DNA of 47,234 nucleotides from Neocallimastix lanati (nom. inval.) (GCA_016946835.1 JACVTC010000321.1:1-47234); one strand, 5' to 3'. Positions 10,419 through 21,973 are shown, counted from the stretch's first letter. A program made the numbers and translations. Notes: generated by a model from the letters alone, not told the origin.

Positions 10419-11255
10419 TGGTAAAGAACGAACATATAATGGATTATTAATTAGAATTTCAACTTACTTTAGAATCCATTATATTATTCTTTACTTAATA
10501 TTACTTTACTATATTTTCTATAATAAAATATTTTCTAAATATATTTTTTTTTATATTTTTATTAAAAGTTTCTAAAATATTATCAATAATTTTATATTTT
10601 TATTATTAATATCAATATCTATAATTTAACCTTAAATTTTATTATTTTATTAAAGTGTTTATTATCAATATTAATATTTTATTTTTATTTTCAAATATAT
10701 TATTATATTATTATTATATTGTATCAATATTAAACTTGTATTCTTTTTAGTATTTTATTTTATTTTTAAATTGATTATTTTATATTTTTATTCCCCACAA
10801 ATAAAATCAAATCTTAATTGATTAATAATAAATATTAAATATATTATAGTTTTTAAATTTATTTTATATAAAATATAAGAATATTATATTAACATTCTTG
10901 ATTAAAATAACTTTATTTTTCTGTAAAATCTTTTTAAATTTTGTTTGTTACTTTTCGTATATATTAAATAATTTAGTTGTAGTATATGAAAAATAATAAA
11001 AAATTATGTAAACAAAATTTATTAAAATAAAAATACTTATGAATTAGTTAATTTAAATTAATATAAAATTTTAAGTAATTAGTAATAGTAAATATTTTTT
11101 TTTAAATATGATAATAAAATGTAGAAAGGCTTTACATATTTATTTTTTTTCAAAAAGTATAAATAAGTGAAGTTTTTCAATAATTAAAATGTAGACAGAA
11201 AAATATTAAAAATAAATAATTAAATAAAAATTCTAATAAAACCCGAACCATAACA
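10419..11255 (+). repeat. Solo LTR of family B (left arm)
   Basis: 837 bp, TGGTAAAG...CATAACA, clearly the same family as the LTRs of element B but slightly diverged. No PBS follows and no internal region precedes it, so it is a solo LTR, the usual product of LTR-LTR recombination. TTCG follows it, and TTCG also precedes element C, consistent with a target duplication later split by C. Confidence 0.88.
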
Positions 11256-13701
11256 TTCGTGTATAAGAAATAATAATTATTTACTAATAAATAATTATTA
11301 TTTCTTAGTCTTTATAATTATTGATAATAATTATAAATTTATTTAAATTATAATTAATTTATACATTGAGATATTATTATCAAATTTATTATAATTGTAA
11401 TTATACATACACTTAAATAATATTAGAAAATTTATTTAAATAATTATTATATGTACACTTATTAATATTATTAATTTTATTTAGTTATTCATTTAATTAT
11501 CAAGTTAATGTAAACATTAGTTTTATTGATTTTTTACATTGTACATTTAAAAGAACAATTAATAAGTTTCTGTATTTTTTATAATTCTGTATTCTAGTTT
11601 AAAGATAGTTTTATGTTAATAAGTTTAGATTAGATTTTAAAAATAATATTTAGAAAAATAGAATAATTTAGATCATTCCGGTTATTATTGATTTTTCCTT
11701 TTATTTGATGATCTAAATTAAAATTTAGGAAATCGATATATTAAGGTTTTATCCAAATATAAAATAATATATTTAGTTTTACTTAATATATACGATGATC
11801 GATATGAATAGAATATCGATCAAAAAACTTATCTAGTTTTTTCTTCTAATCTTTTTCTAGATAAGATATTTTTTAAGATTAGAAAACCCTTTTTATTTAA
11901 CCTTATTTCCATAAAAAAATATAAATAAGGCTCTTGATTTCCCTTTAAGAAATCAAGAGTTATTATTATAAAAATATAGTTATAATAATAGCAATTTTAT
12001 ATTTTAAACTTTAATAAATTAATAAAACATTTTATTCAAAAACATATTTTTAAAACCAAATTTATCCAAATATTCCTTCTTTTACTTTTTGTGTTGTTAT
12101 TATAATTAATTTTATAATAAACTCTCTTTTTAGGTAAAATTTTTATTTTTATTTTATTTCTCAACTTAATGAATTAGTCATTAAGTTGAAGTTAATAATC
12201 ATATTTAGTAATAGAACTTAGTATGATTATTACATCGTGTAACAGATACATGGTGTAAAATATTTAATAATTGGAATACGTATTTAAATGTAATGTAATG
12301 TAAATTATTGTGGATAAAAATGTTTTCCAAATTTTTGATATAAATTTAAATATATTCCAAATTATTAATTTAAATAATTTTCTCAAAAATGTATGACTAA
12401 ATTATTTGGAGAATTTACATCATTATTACTCACTTTGAATCATGAAACTTTGTAAATTAAAAATAATTAGTCATGAAACTTTGTAAATTAAAAATAATTA
12501 GTCATAAATTAGTTAAATTAAAATAATCAAAGAAAAATTGCCTTTTCCGTTTGTTTACAAAAACTTGCCGTTTTGTTTATTTATTTTTAGAAATACTAGA
12601 TAGTTTTAAATAGTTTTTATATTAAAATAATTCATAAAATTTCATGTAATTTATTATTAAATGTAATTACAAATATATAATAATATTTTAGTTAGTTTAT
12701 TACAATTTATTCAATTTAAATTTTAATTTTCATAAAGTATAAAAAGAGTTAATTTTCAACTATTGAACGATAGTTGGAAAATAGTATAGTTTAGTATAGA
12801 TAATATAGATAGTATAAATTTTATATTCTATTAATTAGTGTTATAACTATTATTAGAATAGTTATTTTTTTTATAAAACAAATTTTATTTTAAATTTTAT
12901 TTTGAAAATCTTAACTGCTAGTAGGCTTTCCGGTAAAGGACCCTACGGTACCCAGTTAAGTGATTGTTGATTTTTAGAATAGTTAAATTCGATAAATAAG
13001 AAATATTAATAAAAGGATTTTTTATAAAACAAAAAATTAAATTAGTTTTTAGTTTTAGTGTTTTAGTTAATAATTAATTATAGTATTAATATAAAATAAA
13101 TTGTGTAAAATAAAATAGTCTGTCCACACCGACCTAAGTTATTAGTTTATTTTACACATGGTAACTTCAAGCCTATCCAATGATAGTTCTTTGGTTACGT
13201 AACGTATCTCTAAGCAGCTAGCAATTTCGACTAATCAAATAAAATCTTTTGTTATTTTCGTACATTAAATTTTATTATTTTATAATTAATTATATAGTTA
13301 AATACTTATTTAAATATATTTTATTTAGTGATTAGTAAACTAAGTTAAATTAAATTATTTACCAATCATAATATTATTGACATGTATAAATAATAATTGA
13401 ACTTGTAACTGTAACGCACTAGCGTTACTATTAACGTAAATTGTTATTATAAATATTAATATTAATAAATAAAATATAATTATTAAATAAAAAATATTAC
13501 TCAGTGTAAGCCCAGTAACTGATAACAAATAGAGTTATAAAGTGCTGCGCTATATTCTAGCGTAATAAGAAATAATAATTATAGAATTAATTAATTTAGT
13601 GTTTATTATTAACAACTCGAATAGAGAGGTGTTAAGTTATCTTAGCCTTTAGATTTAGTTATTATTCGTTATTTTAGTTAATAATAAACTTACCTTTTAC
13701 A
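11256..13701. other. Relic LTR-like region with hairpins (left arm)
   Basis: No coding region is seen. From about 11260 to 12150 there is an LTR-like stretch, here called D, starting TGTATAAGAA with a TATAAATAAGG box at 11920. A diverged relative sits at about 24280-25248 on the minus strand. A second promoter-like GTATAAAAAG lies near 12738. Strong hairpins: CAACTTAATG/CATTAAGTTG (12162-12188), CTTAACTG/CAGTTAAG (12910-12960) and GTAACGC/GCGTTAC (13411-13428). GC-richer blocks at about 13120-13230 and 13500-13650 resemble leaders of the other elements. Mirrored at 27769-30214. Confidence 0.55.
12910..12960. repeat. Long GC-rich hairpin
   Basis: The outer stem CTTAACTG/CAGTTAAG is perfect over 8 bp. 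The inner part can pair GTAGG with CCTAC and TTCC with GGAA-like bases. Conserved in the right arm at 28510-28560. It may be a piece of an old retroelement leader. Confidence 0.7.
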
Positions 13702-13702
13702 T

Positions 13703-14537
13703 TGTTATGGTTCGGGTTTTATTAGAATTTTATTTAATTATTTATTTTTAATATTTTTCTGTCTACATTTTAATTCTTGAAAAACTTCACTTATTTATAC
13801 TTTTTGAAAAAAAATAAATATGTAAAGCCTTTCTACATTTTGTTATCATATTTAAAAAAAATAATCTACTATTACTAATTACTTCAATTTTATATTAATT
13901 TAAATTAATTAATTCATAAATATTTTTATTTTAATAAATTTTGTTTATATAATTTTATATTATTTTTCATATACTAAAACTAAATTATTTAATATATACG
14001 AAAAGAAACAAACAAAATTTAAAAAGATTTTACAGAAAAATAAAGTTATTTTAATCAAGAATGTTAATATAATATTCTTATATTTTATATAAAATAAATT
14101 TAAAAACTATAATATATTTAATATTTATTATTAATCAATTAAGATTTGATTTTATTTGTGGGGAATAAAAAAAATATTAAATAATCAATTTAAAAATAAA
14201 ATAAAATACTAAAAAGAATACAAGTTTAATATTGATACAATATAATAATAATATAATAATATATTTGAAAATAAAAATAAAATATTAATATTGATAATAA
14301 ACACTTTAATAAAATAATAAAATTTAAGGTTAAATTATAGATATTGATATTAATAATAAAAATATAGAATTATTGATAATATTTTAGAAACTTTTAATAA
14401 AAATAAAAAAAATATATTTAGAAAATATTTTAGTATAGAAAATATAGTAAAGTAATATTAAGTAAAGAATAATATAATGGATTCTAAAGTAAGTTGAAAT
14501 TCTAATTAATAATCCATTATATGTTCGTTCTTTACCA
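13703..14537 (-). repeat. 3' LTR of element B
   Basis: 835 bp, begins TGGTAAAG and ends CATAACA on the minus strand. It carries a TATAAATAAG box (13791-13799 region). A G-rich polypurine tract (GTGGGGGCATCT, element sense) precedes it. Confidence 0.95.
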
Positions 14538-14560
14538 AGATGCCCCCACTAAGACTCAAG

Positions 14561-17500
14561 CTAATCTATAGCTGAGTTATACTTTACTATATTTTTCAAA
14601 TGAACATTACGATTCATTTGAATCATAGTATTTGGGTCCGCAAGTGTTACGGTATTAAATTGTTTTTTTATTACTTTTAAAGGACCGACAAAATAAGGTT
14701 CTAATTTAGAACGACTAAAATTTCGAACAAGAACTAAATCACCGATTCTTATGTTTTTGGAATTTTTCATGCTATTTTTTTCTTCCCTTCGATTGGCCCA
14801 ATATTTACTTGCGTTCTTTACATTTTCAGCTGCTTCCATGGTCCACCTATAATGTGAGATAAATTTTTCTAAAAGAATTTCATCTGAAGATTTATTCACT
14901 CCTTGTGTAGGTCTAGCAGCAATGTCGAAAGGCTGTTGATCCTCACGACCATAAACTAATTCGAAGCTAGAATGTTTGGTTACAGAATTCTTTGTAGTTC
15001 TAAGGGCCCACAAGGCTGAAGGTAATACCTCATCCCAGTCTTTATTTTCTTCACCAAGTAATCTCAATAATTTACCAATTTCTTTATTCCTATTTTCAAC
15101 CAATCCATTACTTTCTGGGTGATAGGTAGTGGTAAATTTTACGTAAACATCATATAAGTCCAGGAATATTTTAGTCATATCCGATGTGAATTGAACGCCA
15201 TTATCCGTTGTAATGACTTGAGGAACTCCATGTCTAGCGAAAACATTTATTAAAAACTTAATGATGTCCTTAGATGTAATATTTTCAGTAGGTTCAGCCT
15301 CCACCCACTTTGTGAAATAATCCACCGCAACAATGATATATTGGTTTTTATTACCAGTTTTTATTAAGGGACCAATAATATCAAGTCCAAGATGAGTAAA
15401 AGGGCCTTCAACTTCTGTTGGAATGTTTTCGGTTGGTTCTGGATATGGCTGAGGGCGATTTAACTGACATTTTTCGCATTTTGAAATTATCCGTTTTATA
15501 TCGTTGACCATATCATTCCAGTAGTAACTTTTTCTAAGTCTTTGATATGTTTTATAATAACCTTCATGGCCAACATGATGTGCTTCGAGAATTAATTTTA
15601 GTTTTTCATTTGTTTCGGTAACAAGTTTTCTATAATTATTTCCATCTATAAAATAATCTATACCATCAATCTTTGTAAATTTTTCTTCAATAAATTCTTT
15701 AATTACTTTAGAAAGTGAATCATTTTCATCATCTTTATTCGTTTTTATAGCTAATACCTTTTGTTCTTTATCGTTCTTCATTCTAGATAAAGCGTCGGCT
15801 ACTACATTCTTTTTACCTTGCTCATAGCGAATATCCACTTTTAGCATACTTGCAGTCAAACACCATCTTGTTTGTCGTGCATTATTCGGTTCCTTATTAT
15901 TAAATAAACCTAGTAGAGGTTTGTGATCTGTAAAAACTATGGTTCTAAAGGGGCTTCCCATAATATAAGGTTTTAATTTAGTAATACAATAATATAAAGC
16001 CGTTCCTTCCAAATCGGTTATTCCATAATTCTTTTCTGCTTTGGTTAAGCTACGGCTAATGAAATGAATCGGGTGTTCTATTTCCGATTCGTCTTTCTGC
16101 AATAAAACTCCACCAATACCTTCATATGATGCATCTGTTCGAATAATGAATTCTTTGGAAAAATCAGGATATTTTAAAATAGGAGCATTAATTAATTTTT
16201 CTTTTAATTTGGTAAAACTTTGTTTTTGTTCATTATTCCATTTATATTTTACGCCTTTTCTTAATAGCTTACAAAGAGGAGCTGAGGTTTGAGCATATTC
16301 ATTTATAAAGTTCCTATAATATCCTACAGCACCTAAGAATGATCTTAACTCATGTATATTCGTGGGTTCTTTCCAGGCTTTAATTGCTTCAATTTTACTA
16401 TTTTGAGGACTAAGACCCTTAGTAGAAATCTTGTGACCAAGAACTTCAACTTCCGTTTGCATAAAGTGACATTTTTCAATATTAATTTTTAATTTATGTT
16501 CCTTGAAGATTGCTAATACCTGCTTTATGTGTTGGATATGTTCTTCGACAGTTTTTGAATATATAAGTATATCATCAATAAAGTTGAAAACACATTTTCC
16601 GATTAAAGGAAATAAAATTCTATTCATTTCCCGTTGGAAGGTAGCCGGAGCTCCAGTTAATCCGAAAGGCATAACTTTGAATTGGTAGTTGCCAAATTTG
16701 GTTGTAAAACTGGTTATTTCAACACTTTCTTCGTCCATTAGGATTTGATGGTAACCTGAGTATAGATCCATAGTAGTAAAGATTTTGGCACCATCTAAAC
16801 TGTCAAATATCTCGTCAATATATGGAAGGGCATAAGAGTCTTTTTCGGTTAGATCATTCACCTTGCGGTAGTCCACACACAATCTCCATTTTCCATTAGC
16901 CTTTGGGACCACAACAACAGGTGAAGACCATTCTGAATAAGATGGTACAACTAGCTTTTTCTTAATAAGTTTAATTAGTTCTTCTTTAATAATATCCGAT
17001 TTAAATTTGGTTACCCTGTAACATCTTTGTTTAACAGGTTTTGCGTTCGCTTTCAAGTTAATCTTATGAGGTGCTAAGTCTGACGGGGTTAATTCTTCAG
17101 AAGATGTCGCTATAATGTCCAAGTTTTCTTCAAGTAATTTTACTATTACATCTTTATAATCTTTACAAAGACTTGCTAAAAATTTTTCATCATGGATATA
17201 CTCTTGCGGGGATAGACCTTCAAGTTTCTTTAATTCATTAGTTGTGTCTTCATCTTCAAGTATTTTCCTTACTATACATACTAATTTTTCTTCTTCTTGG
17301 AAATTATTATTAATAGGAGCTATAACGTCGATTAGTCCTTGAGAATTAAATTGACATAAACTATATCTTATAGGATGGATAAAAAGATTGTGTTCTACTT
17401 GAGTTTGAAAATTAATCAACAAATCATAAAATGGGTCATCATCATCAATTATTCGAAAATCTACTATCATTTTATAATCATTAATCTTAACAGGTATTCG

Positions 17501-18673
17501 TACAATGATTCCTTCTGAATACTCATCATTCTTAGTCGCTAAACGTATCCTTCCACGACTAATACCTACTTCTTCATAATTTCCAGGTAATTTCTCATAA
17601 AATTTTTTTGTGATAACATTGAGATTGCTACAAGAATCAATTAGTGCTTTACCAGGAATTTCATCTACTGTTACATCAACCATGGCAATATCTTCTTCTG
17701 AGGTTTCCTTACTTTTGCTAATATAAGAGTGATCAATATTATTTACCAAGGTAGCAGCAGCAATAGTATTGTTTAATGCACCTATTATTTTCTTTTCAGG
17801 TTTTTCTAATTTTAATCCTTGACTTACTTGACTTCTGACTTTTGGAGAAACATTGAGGAGCTGACCGAAACTAATATTACACTTGGTTTCATTCAAATCT
17901 TGTAAAACATTATATTCTTCCTGATCCTTACACATCTTGATGTTCCTAAGCGTTCTACTAATTGTTGCTTTTTCTTTAGGCTCTTGAAAATCTATGAGCT
18001 TCTGTAATGTAATATTCTCATGACCTTCGTCATTAAGCTTTTCAGGAACTTCAATAACTTCCATTTCATTGATTTGTTTTGTTTTAATAATTTTATCGTT
18101 TTCATTATCAATTAATTTATTTAATCGTTGATGCATTTTATCACTAGTAGTAATGATGCTATTTCTTTGTTTTGAAGAATCCAGACTTTGCTTTTCTCTT
18201 ATAGTAATATTATCCTCCCTTTCCTTCCTTTTTCCCTTGTTATTTCCAAAGTTAGCTCTTTCTTTATTCCGAATTTGTTTTTCTTTGGCTTTCTCAATAT
18301 TTATATTAGGCTGCGCCATTATCGAAGGATGTAGTTGATTTTTATTTTTAACAATTATTCTATTTTCTATTTCCTTCTCTTTTATCTTTCTTATTGCAGG
18401 AGTTGTTATAGGGGTAGGATTATCTTTGAGACTTTTACGTTGTCTCTTTTCATTATTTTCACTAGTTTCATCGTTAGTCGTCAACTTCCTTTTTGTCGCA
18501 CTAACTATAAATTCTACATCATTCTCATTATCGGATTCTTTGTGAGTTTCATTAGTATAGGAAGCATCTTCTTTTTCTTCCTTATTATAATCATTTGTAC
18601 TACTAGGAATGGATTTGTATTGTAATGAAGCTATTTTATTTTTATAGGGAGTGCTTCCTCTCCCTTTTAGTGG
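14561..18673 (-). CDS. pol: Element B Pol polyprotein (protease, RT, RNase H, integrase)
   Basis: Makes DNA from element RNA and inserts it into the genome. The frame is open from the frameshift heptamer at 18673. There is no ATG at 18484 (that codon is TTG), so I extend it 63 codons upstream to the gag overlap. Counting residues from 18484: a lysine-rich N-terminal region; aspartic protease with LIDSCSN (about 280); reverse transcriptase with the FIDD box (about 635); RNase H beginning RTDAS (about 785); integrase HHCC zinc finger (H-H-C-C around 960-1000); integrase core with D in LDIIGP, D in TTDNG (about 1093) and E 36 residues later in VENRN; and a GDLVLV/GPLKV C-terminal segment. No chromodomain is seen. 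The gene order is that of Ty3/Gypsy. It is uninterrupted over about 1,370 codons. Confidence 0.95.
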   Translation of the reverse strand, partial: PLKGRGSTPYKNKIASLQYKSIPSSTNDYNKEEKEDASYTNETHKESDNENDVEFIVSATKRKLTTNDETSENNEKRQRKSLKDNPTPITTPAIRKIKEKEIENRIIVKNKNQLHPSIMAQPNINIEKAKEKQIRNKERANFGNNKGKRKEREDNITIREKQSLDSSKQRNSIITTSDKMHQRLNKLIDNENDKIIKTKQINEMEVIEVPEKLNDEGHENITLQKLIDFQEPKEKATISRTLRNIKMCKDQEEYNVLQDLNETKCNISFGQLLNVSPKVRSQVSQGLKLEKPEKKIIGALNNTIAAATLVNNIDHSYISKSKETSEEDIAMVDVTVDEIPGKALIDSCSNLNVITKKFYEKLPGNYEEVGISRGRIRLATKNDEYSEGIIVRIPVKINDYKMIVDFRIIDDDDPFYDLLINFQTQVEHNLFIHPIRYSLCQFNSQGLIDVIAPINNNFQEEEKLVCIVRKILEDEDTTNELKKLEGLSPQEYIHDEKFLASLCKDYKDVIVKLLEENLDIIATSSEELTPSDLAPHKINLKANAKPVKQRCYRVTKFKSDIIKEELIKLIKKKLVVPSYSEWSSPVVVVPKANGKWRLCVDYRKVNDLTEKDSYALPYIDEIFDSLDGAKIFTTMDLYSGYHQILMDEESVEITSFTTKFGNYQFKVMPFGLTGAPATFQREMNRILFPLIGKCVFNFIDDILIYSKTVEEHIQHIKQVLAIFKEHKLKINIEKCHFMQTEVEVLGHKISTKGLSPQNSKIEAIKAWKEPTNIHELRSFLGAVGYYRNFINEYAQTSAPLCKLLRKGVKYKWNNEQKQSFTKLKEKLINAPILKYPDFSKEFIIRTDASYEGIGGVLLQKDESEIEHPIHFISRSLTKAEKNYGITDLEGTALYYCITKLKPYIMGSPFRTIVFTDHKPLLGLFNNKEPNNARQTRWCLTASMLKVDIRYEQGKKNVVADALSRMKNDKEQKVLAIKTNKDDENDSLSKVIKEFIEEKFTKIDGIDYFIDGNNYRKLVTETNEKLKLILEAHHVGHEGYYKTYQRLRKSYYWNDMVNDIKRIISKCEKCQLNRPQPYPEPTENIPTEVEGPFTHLGLDIIGPLIKTGNKNQYIIVAVDYFTKWVEAEPTENITSKDIIKFLINVFARHGVPQVITTDNGVQFTSDMTKIFLDLYDVYVKFTTTYHPESNGLVENRNKEIGKLLRLLGEENKDWDEVLPSALWALRTTKNSVTKHSSFELVYGREDQQPFDIAARPTQGVNKSSDEILLEKFISHYRWTMEAAENVKNASKYWANRREEKNSMKNSKNIRIGDLVLVRNFSRSKLEPYFVGPLKVIKKQFNTVTLADPNTMIQMNRNVHLKNIVKYNSAID

Positions 18674-18679
18674 TTTAAA
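18646..18679 (-). promoter_or_regulatory. gag-pol -1 frameshift signal, element B
   Basis: Minus-strand TTTAAAC (18673-18679) lies in the gag phase (TCT TTA AAC), three codons from the gag stop. A hairpin follows 7 nt later: AGGGAG/CTCCCT with an 8-nt loop (18646-18665). Re-reading one base back opens the pol frame. The outermost base pair is A-T here but T-A in elements A and E, a compensatory change. Confidence 0.85.
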
Positions 18680-19560
18680 GATTTTCCACTATATAACCGT
18701 TTCTTATTTTCTTGAATAATTGCATTTAACTTAGGACAATTATACTGCAAATGTCCTGGATCGCTACAATAAAAACAGGCTTTAATGGTAAGATTTTTCA
18801 TTTTTTTTGTTAAGTCCTCCAATTCGTAATCTTTATTTCTTTTTGGGCTTCTAACTTCATAATTCTCTCTTACTACCTTTCTGTTGTTTTGATAATTATT
18901 CCTGATATTTATTCTTGGGTTGACAATTTCAGTTGAGTACTCTTTTGAGGGTCTCAAATTCATTACTCTATCAACTTTTTCGGCAATGTCAAACGCCCGA
19001 TTTAAAGAAATGTCATCCTTAAGGGAGACCTTTTTCCAAGCTTCTTCATTGTTCCTAAGAGCATCAATATAATCGAGAACACTGACTCGCTTCTTTCTTT
19101 TCTTATCTAATTTCAAATATATGGATCGGAAACGAGTATTAAAGTCTTTTACTCGCTCATTTCTTTTAATTCTTAAAGCACGGAGCTCACGAAGTAACAT
19201 ATTCTGGTCTTCTTTAAGACCATAAAAAGTTTCTATTGCTTCTACAATTTCCTTTAAGGAAGGATATTCATCTTTTTTCTTTTCTTCTGAATCAGATTCT
19301 TCTTCTTCTTCGTCCTCACTTTCTGATTCAGAATCGGTACTGTAACTTTCAATTAAATCCTGGATAACTTCGCGAGGCTCTCCAGTAGACGTGAGTAAGC
19401 AGGCGGTAAAAATCTTTTTGGGATCAGTAACTTCCTCAAGTTTTATCCATAATCGGATTTCTGATTCCCAAGATTTGATATCGAGATTTTCCTTTGAAAT
19501 TTTCTCGATATCTTTTAATTCCTTTTTTAATTCTTTAAAACTGATTTTATTTTCAGCCAT
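18667..19560 (-). CDS. gag: Element B Gag (CCHC zinc-knuckle capsid protein)
   Basis: Structural protein that packages element RNA into virus-like particles. I choose the ATG at 19558-19560 (MAENKISFKELKK), because the same SFKELKKEL follows the start in element A; an upstream non-ATG extension is unlikely. The product is 297 aa: a helical N-terminal half, an acidic Ser/Glu/Asp stretch at about residues 78-100, a basic region, and one zinc knuckle CFYC-4-GH-4-C (about 262-275). It overlaps the -1 pol frame at its end. It is similar to element A Gag throughout, but with many substitutions, so the two are separate families. Confidence 0.93.
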   Translation of the reverse strand: MAENKISFKELKKELKDIEKISKENLDIKSWESEIRLWIKLEEVTDPKKIFTACLLTSTGEPREVIQDLIESYSTDSESESEDEEEEESDSEEKKKDEYPSLKEIVEAIETFYGLKEDQNMLLRELRALRIKRNERVKDFNTRFRSIYLKLDKKRKKRVSVLDYIDALRNNEEAWKKVSLKDDISLNRAFDIAEKVDRVMNLRPSKEYSTEIVNPRINIRNNYQNNRKVVRENYEVRSPKRNKDYELEDLTKKMKNLTIKACFYCSDPGHLQYNCPKLNAIIQENKKRLYSGKSLNH

Positions 19561-19682
19561 TTGAAAATTTAAAAATGGTATTAATGCTATGATATCCAAT
19601 TTAAAAATATGTTTACTTTAAAAATATATTTAATAACAAAAAAAAAAATAAATTTATCTTTGTTTTATAATAATATAATTAT

Positions 19683-19853
19683 GGACTCAGAAAACCCTCT
19701 GACAATCCAATTCTTTATTCCAATAATAATTCAGACTCAGAATCTCTCTCTGAAAATCTGATAAATTAATTCAGACTCGAAAACACCCTTCGAAAATCTG
19801 AAACTAAAAAAAAAATAAATTCAGACTCAAAAACGCAATTTGAAAATCTGAAG
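19683..19853 (-). repeat. Hairpin repeat array before gag of element B
   Basis: Three good units and one weaker one. Stem strands are CAGA-TCAGA/TCTGA-TCTG, TTCAGA-TCGAA/TTCGA-TCTGAA, and TTCAGA-CAAA/TTTG-TCTGAA. The inner stem changes between units with pairing kept. It holds the same position relative to gag as the arrays in A, but the sequence is different. Confidence 0.8.
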
Positions 19854-20867
19854 CTTTTTATTATGAATTTTAATGTTTATTATATTCTCTTAAGCATTAA
19901 TACACAAAATATGTATATCTTAATCTTTTTTTTTTAAATTTATTTGTAGTAATAACTTCTTTATTTAATTTTATTTAATATATTTATTTCCTTTATTAAA
20001 ATAATTAATATAACATAAAGCAAATTGTATAAATACTTAAATAATAATAATAATGTATATTTATTTTTATTTTTATTTCTTTTTTGTATATATTTATTAT
20101 TCTATTAATTCTTTGTTATAACATTTAATGAAATATTAAATAAAAAGTTAAAATACAAGCCAAACTATATAGTGTTGAACCATCAAATATATAGCTTGTT
20201 AACCCTTCTTACAATAAGTCCCCTTAGCTCTTTATTGATAAGTTGATAATGTCGATTGTTAATTATTAAGAAACTTAATAAAAAGAAGGTAGCAATATTA
20301 AATTCTTTTTAATTTGGCTAACTTATTGTTAGTAATAAAGAAGATAATAACGTATCCTTCCCAGTATCAACAAGATCAAAACAATAAAGTATTATGTGTG
20401 GGTGTTCAACTATCCCGCGTAGAGAGTTGTAAGACAGCTTATTTATATTTTTCTTTTTAATTAAAATTTAATTAATTATATAACGAATAATAGAAAATTT
20501 AACACACAAAAAAAAAAATTCAATTATAAAAATTTCGAAAAAAAAAAAATTTAATTATATAAAATCATAAAAATAATACACTTATTTGAAAAATAATAAT
20601 AATAATCTAATTTTATATAAATAATCTAATTTTATATAAATAATCTAATTTTATATATTCTATATATATATATTGTACATGTATATATTAAAAAAAAATA
20701 AAATAAACTGATAAACATAAAAAAAAATTACAATTTATTATTTAGAATTATTAATAAAAAAAAAATTTATTTATAAAATTTATTCTTATTAAAAAAAAAA
20801 TTAAAAATTTGTACTGCAAAAAAAAAAATTTTTTTTTGCTTATTATTTTAATATTTATCATTAATTA

Positions 20868-20941
<74 letters not shown>

Positions 20942-20984
20942 TATATAAATCTATATCTATGATAATACTATTGGTTAAAAAAAA

Positions 20985-21033
<49 letters not shown>

Positions 21034-21612
21034 TTGTTCTACACTAAAGAAAAATTTAATTTATTATTTATTAAAAAAAAATTTATTAATGAAATATTTA
21101 TTATTTTAATAAAAGGAAAAAAAAATATATATATATTTTTATTTTATTGCAAAAATAATAATAATAATAATAATAATAATAGGCGAACAAATTTATAAAA
21201 GCCTAAAATAAAAATAAAAAAAAACTATATATTTTAACGTCACTTCGCAAGAATGACCAGGGTTTTATCAGGGATCGAACCTGACCCACCTCTTATTTTC
21301 TGCGCGAGTGAACAAACTATCACCTGTTGAAGTGTGTAGTTGCCTTCAGCGTGAAGGTTTTATAGTTCTAGGGCGTATTTGCCTAATTGTCAAGGATTTG
21401 TTCCTTGAGATACTCGCGTTTACAATCTACAAAACCTTGCAAAATTGTAAATAAGAGTTTATGAAATTAATATCCTGCAAGCTAACACTGTCTTACTCGA
21501 ATATTAACTTCGTAAATTTGTTAACTTTTTATTATTTTTTTTTTTTTATTATTATTTTTTATTTTATAATCTATAATTAAATAAAGTTACTACAAAAACT
21601 AAAGTTTTCCAA

Positions 21613-21662
<50 letters not shown>

Positions 21663-21730
21663 TATTATAACTTTTATTATTATTAATATTAATATTAAAT
21701 TATTAATTATTATTATTTAACAAAACTTAT

Positions 21731-21894
21731 GGATAATCTGATAGTATACCCTGTCTGACGTGCAGCTTGCCTCTTCACGGCGTCATGCCACGCGGGTACC
21801 ACGGCTACTGTATTCAATATAAAATACAGCAGTCCAGAGCCTACTAGCCCAATTACTATGTAGGTTAAACTTAGCCCGGAAATCTATATCCAAG
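21731..21894 (-). other. Conserved structured leader block, element B
   Basis: Minus-strand homologue of 36666-36828. Shared segments include TAAGTTTA, CATAGTAATTGGGCTAG, GCGTGGCATGAC and AAGCTGCACGTCAGACAG. The internal stem CTGTATT/AATACAG replaces CTATATT/AATATAG of element A, and the closing stem GGATA/TATCC replaces CGTACA/TGTACG. It lies about 56 nt after the PBS. Confidence 0.8.
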
Positions 21895-21949
21895 GCTTTG
21901 TTAAATAATTTAATTAATAAATAATATTAAATTTTATTTTTCTAATATT

Positions 21950-21966
21950 CCCCGATATCTCCACCA
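21950..21966 (-). other. Primer binding site, element B
   Basis: Minus-strand TGGTGGAGATATCGGGG, 7 nt inside the 5' LTR, identical to A and C. Confidence 0.87.
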
Positions 21967-21973
21967 TAAATTA

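Larger units (their letters stand above)
1..13701. repeat. Left arm of giant inverted repeat (partial)
   Basis: Reverse complement of 27769-41512. Position 1 pairs with 41512 and 13701 with 27769. The tRNA genes, element C, the solo B-type LTR and the relic region all match in mirrored order with only small indels. The match is still running at the window start, so the arm may be longer. Homology ends at the CCTTTTACA just before element B. Differences are mostly homopolymer lengths, plus a denser cluster at about 9450-9590. Confidence 0.95.
19561..21949 (-). other. Long structured leader of element B
   Basis: 2.4 kb between PBS and gag with no convincing ORF. In element order it holds the conserved structured block (21731-21894), a poly(T) tract (21616-21660), a GC-richer island (about 21236-21500), two very long poly(T) tracts (20870-20938 and 20990-21027), another GC-richer block (about 20150-20445) and the hairpin array (19683-19853). 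The island contains clear hairpins (TCAAGGA/TCCTTGA, CCTTCA/TGAAGG) and a CACTTC/GAAGTG closing stem around a T-arm-like GGTTCGATCCCTG segment. The open frame at 20959-21198 is homopolymer translation. Confidence 0.7.

Noticed and set aside
12910-12960. Group I/II intron or ribozyme core
   Set aside because: Hairpins are strong, but I found none of the core motifs of these classes, so I list it only as a hairpin.
16503-16688. Short plus-strand frames inside element B (also 18153-18338 and 18335-18625)
   Set aside because: Antisense shadows of pol and the gag-pol junction.
20959-21198. 79-codon open frame in the element B leader
   Set aside because: Mostly poly(T) and AAT microsatellite; no sign of a protein.
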